A model generated the notes under the pieces. That model searched no databases, had not been told where the DNA came from, and saw nothing but the letters and a program-made list of their open reading frames with translations. A program made the translations under genes and the position numbers. Source: an uncultured Clostridia bacterium (lineage in GTDB: Bacteria; Bacillota; Clostridia; Peptostreptococcales; Anaerovoracaceae). From it: a stretch of DNA of 6,811 nt. Location: assembly GCA_937915045.1 (NCBI GenBank), contig CALDNM010000047.1, positions 1 to 6,811 on the forward strand, in the 5' to 3' direction. Below, one piece after another: positions 6,775 through 6,811 of the stretch. Every line of letters begins with the position of its first letter. Position 1 is the stretch's first letter.

Positions 6775-6811
6775 TTACTGTTTCTCCTGTGCGCCTCAGG
6801 CGCGTATCTAT
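6764..6811 (-). CDS. Possible 3' end of an upstream gene (smc is one candidate)
   Basis: One minus-strand frame is open from the right edge for 15 codons (IDTRLRRTGETVNGI) and stops with TAA at 6764-6766, overlapping the ftsY start by 11 bases. That overlap has the same style as the 8, 11 and 14 base overlaps elsewhere in this operon, and smc commonly precedes ftsY in Firmicutes. Fifteen residues are too few to recognise a family. Another frame is also open here, so this is a weak call. Confidence 0.25.
   Translation of the reverse strand: MDTRLRRTGETVNGI
6783..6788 (-). promoter_or_regulatory. Ribosome binding site of ftsY
   Basis: AGGAGA on the minus strand stands 8 bases before the ATG at 6774, which supports that start codon. 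An inverted repeat lies immediately upstream of it. Confidence 0.8.
6791..6803. repeat. Short GC-rich inverted repeat before the ftsY ribosome binding site
   Basis: The minus strand reads GCGCC-TGA-GGCGC: a 5-base-pair stem with a 3-base loop, ending two bases before the AGGAGA site. It lacks the run of T needed for an intrinsic terminator. It could slightly affect ribosome access, or be chance within the coding sequence of an upstream gene. Confidence 0.3.

Noticed and set aside
1..6811. Defence system, mobile element, CRISPR array or other undescribed system
   Set aside because: Every frame on the coding strand belongs to a recognised housekeeping or energy family. There are no transposase, integrase, spaced-repeat or terminal-repeat signals, and no gene of unknown function is left over.

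Overview
All recognisable genes lie on the minus strand, so transcription runs from the right edge to the left. The window looks like ordinary chromosome of an anaerobic Firmicute of the class Clostridia. The support for this is inference: strong AGGAGG-type ribosome binding sites, the PlsY acyl-phosphate route for phospholipid synthesis, a short FtsY without the long acidic domain seen in enteric bacteria, the der-plsY-gpsA order common in this group, and a membrane subunit typical of anaerobic energy-converting complexes. A family-level guess (for example Anaerovoracaceae) would need a database search.

From 6774 down to 1569 runs a compact five-gene operon: ftsY (SRP receptor), der (ribosome-assembly GTPase), plsY (glycerol-3-phosphate acyltransferase), gpsA (glycerol-3-phosphate dehydrogenase) and miaB (tRNA methylthiotransferase). 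Neighbouring genes overlap by 8, 11 and 14 bases at three junctions and are separated by one base at the fourth. There is therefore no room for internal terminators between them, and translational coupling is likely. GpsA makes glycerol-3-phosphate and PlsY acylates it, so these two are consecutive steps of membrane-lipid synthesis. FtsY delivers ribosomes to the membrane, Der matures the large ribosomal subunit, and MiaB modifies tRNA. The operon thus links membrane growth with the translation machinery. A frame still open at the right edge may be the tail of one more upstream gene.

From 1568 to 1431 is the only real intergenic stretch. It is AT-rich and holds a good sigma-A-type promoter, a short palindrome just after the predicted transcription start, and a strong ribosome binding site, all facing left.

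From 1430 to the left edge is the first 476 residues of a NuoL/HyfB/EchA-type antiporter-like subunit, cut by the window. It probably opens a gene cluster for a membrane-bound hydrogenase or complex-I-like enzyme lying to the left.

I found no mobile element, CRISPR array, RNA gene or clear novel system. The points worth a second look are the promoter with its palindrome, the identity of the truncated energy-conversion cluster, and the tightly overlapped operon.
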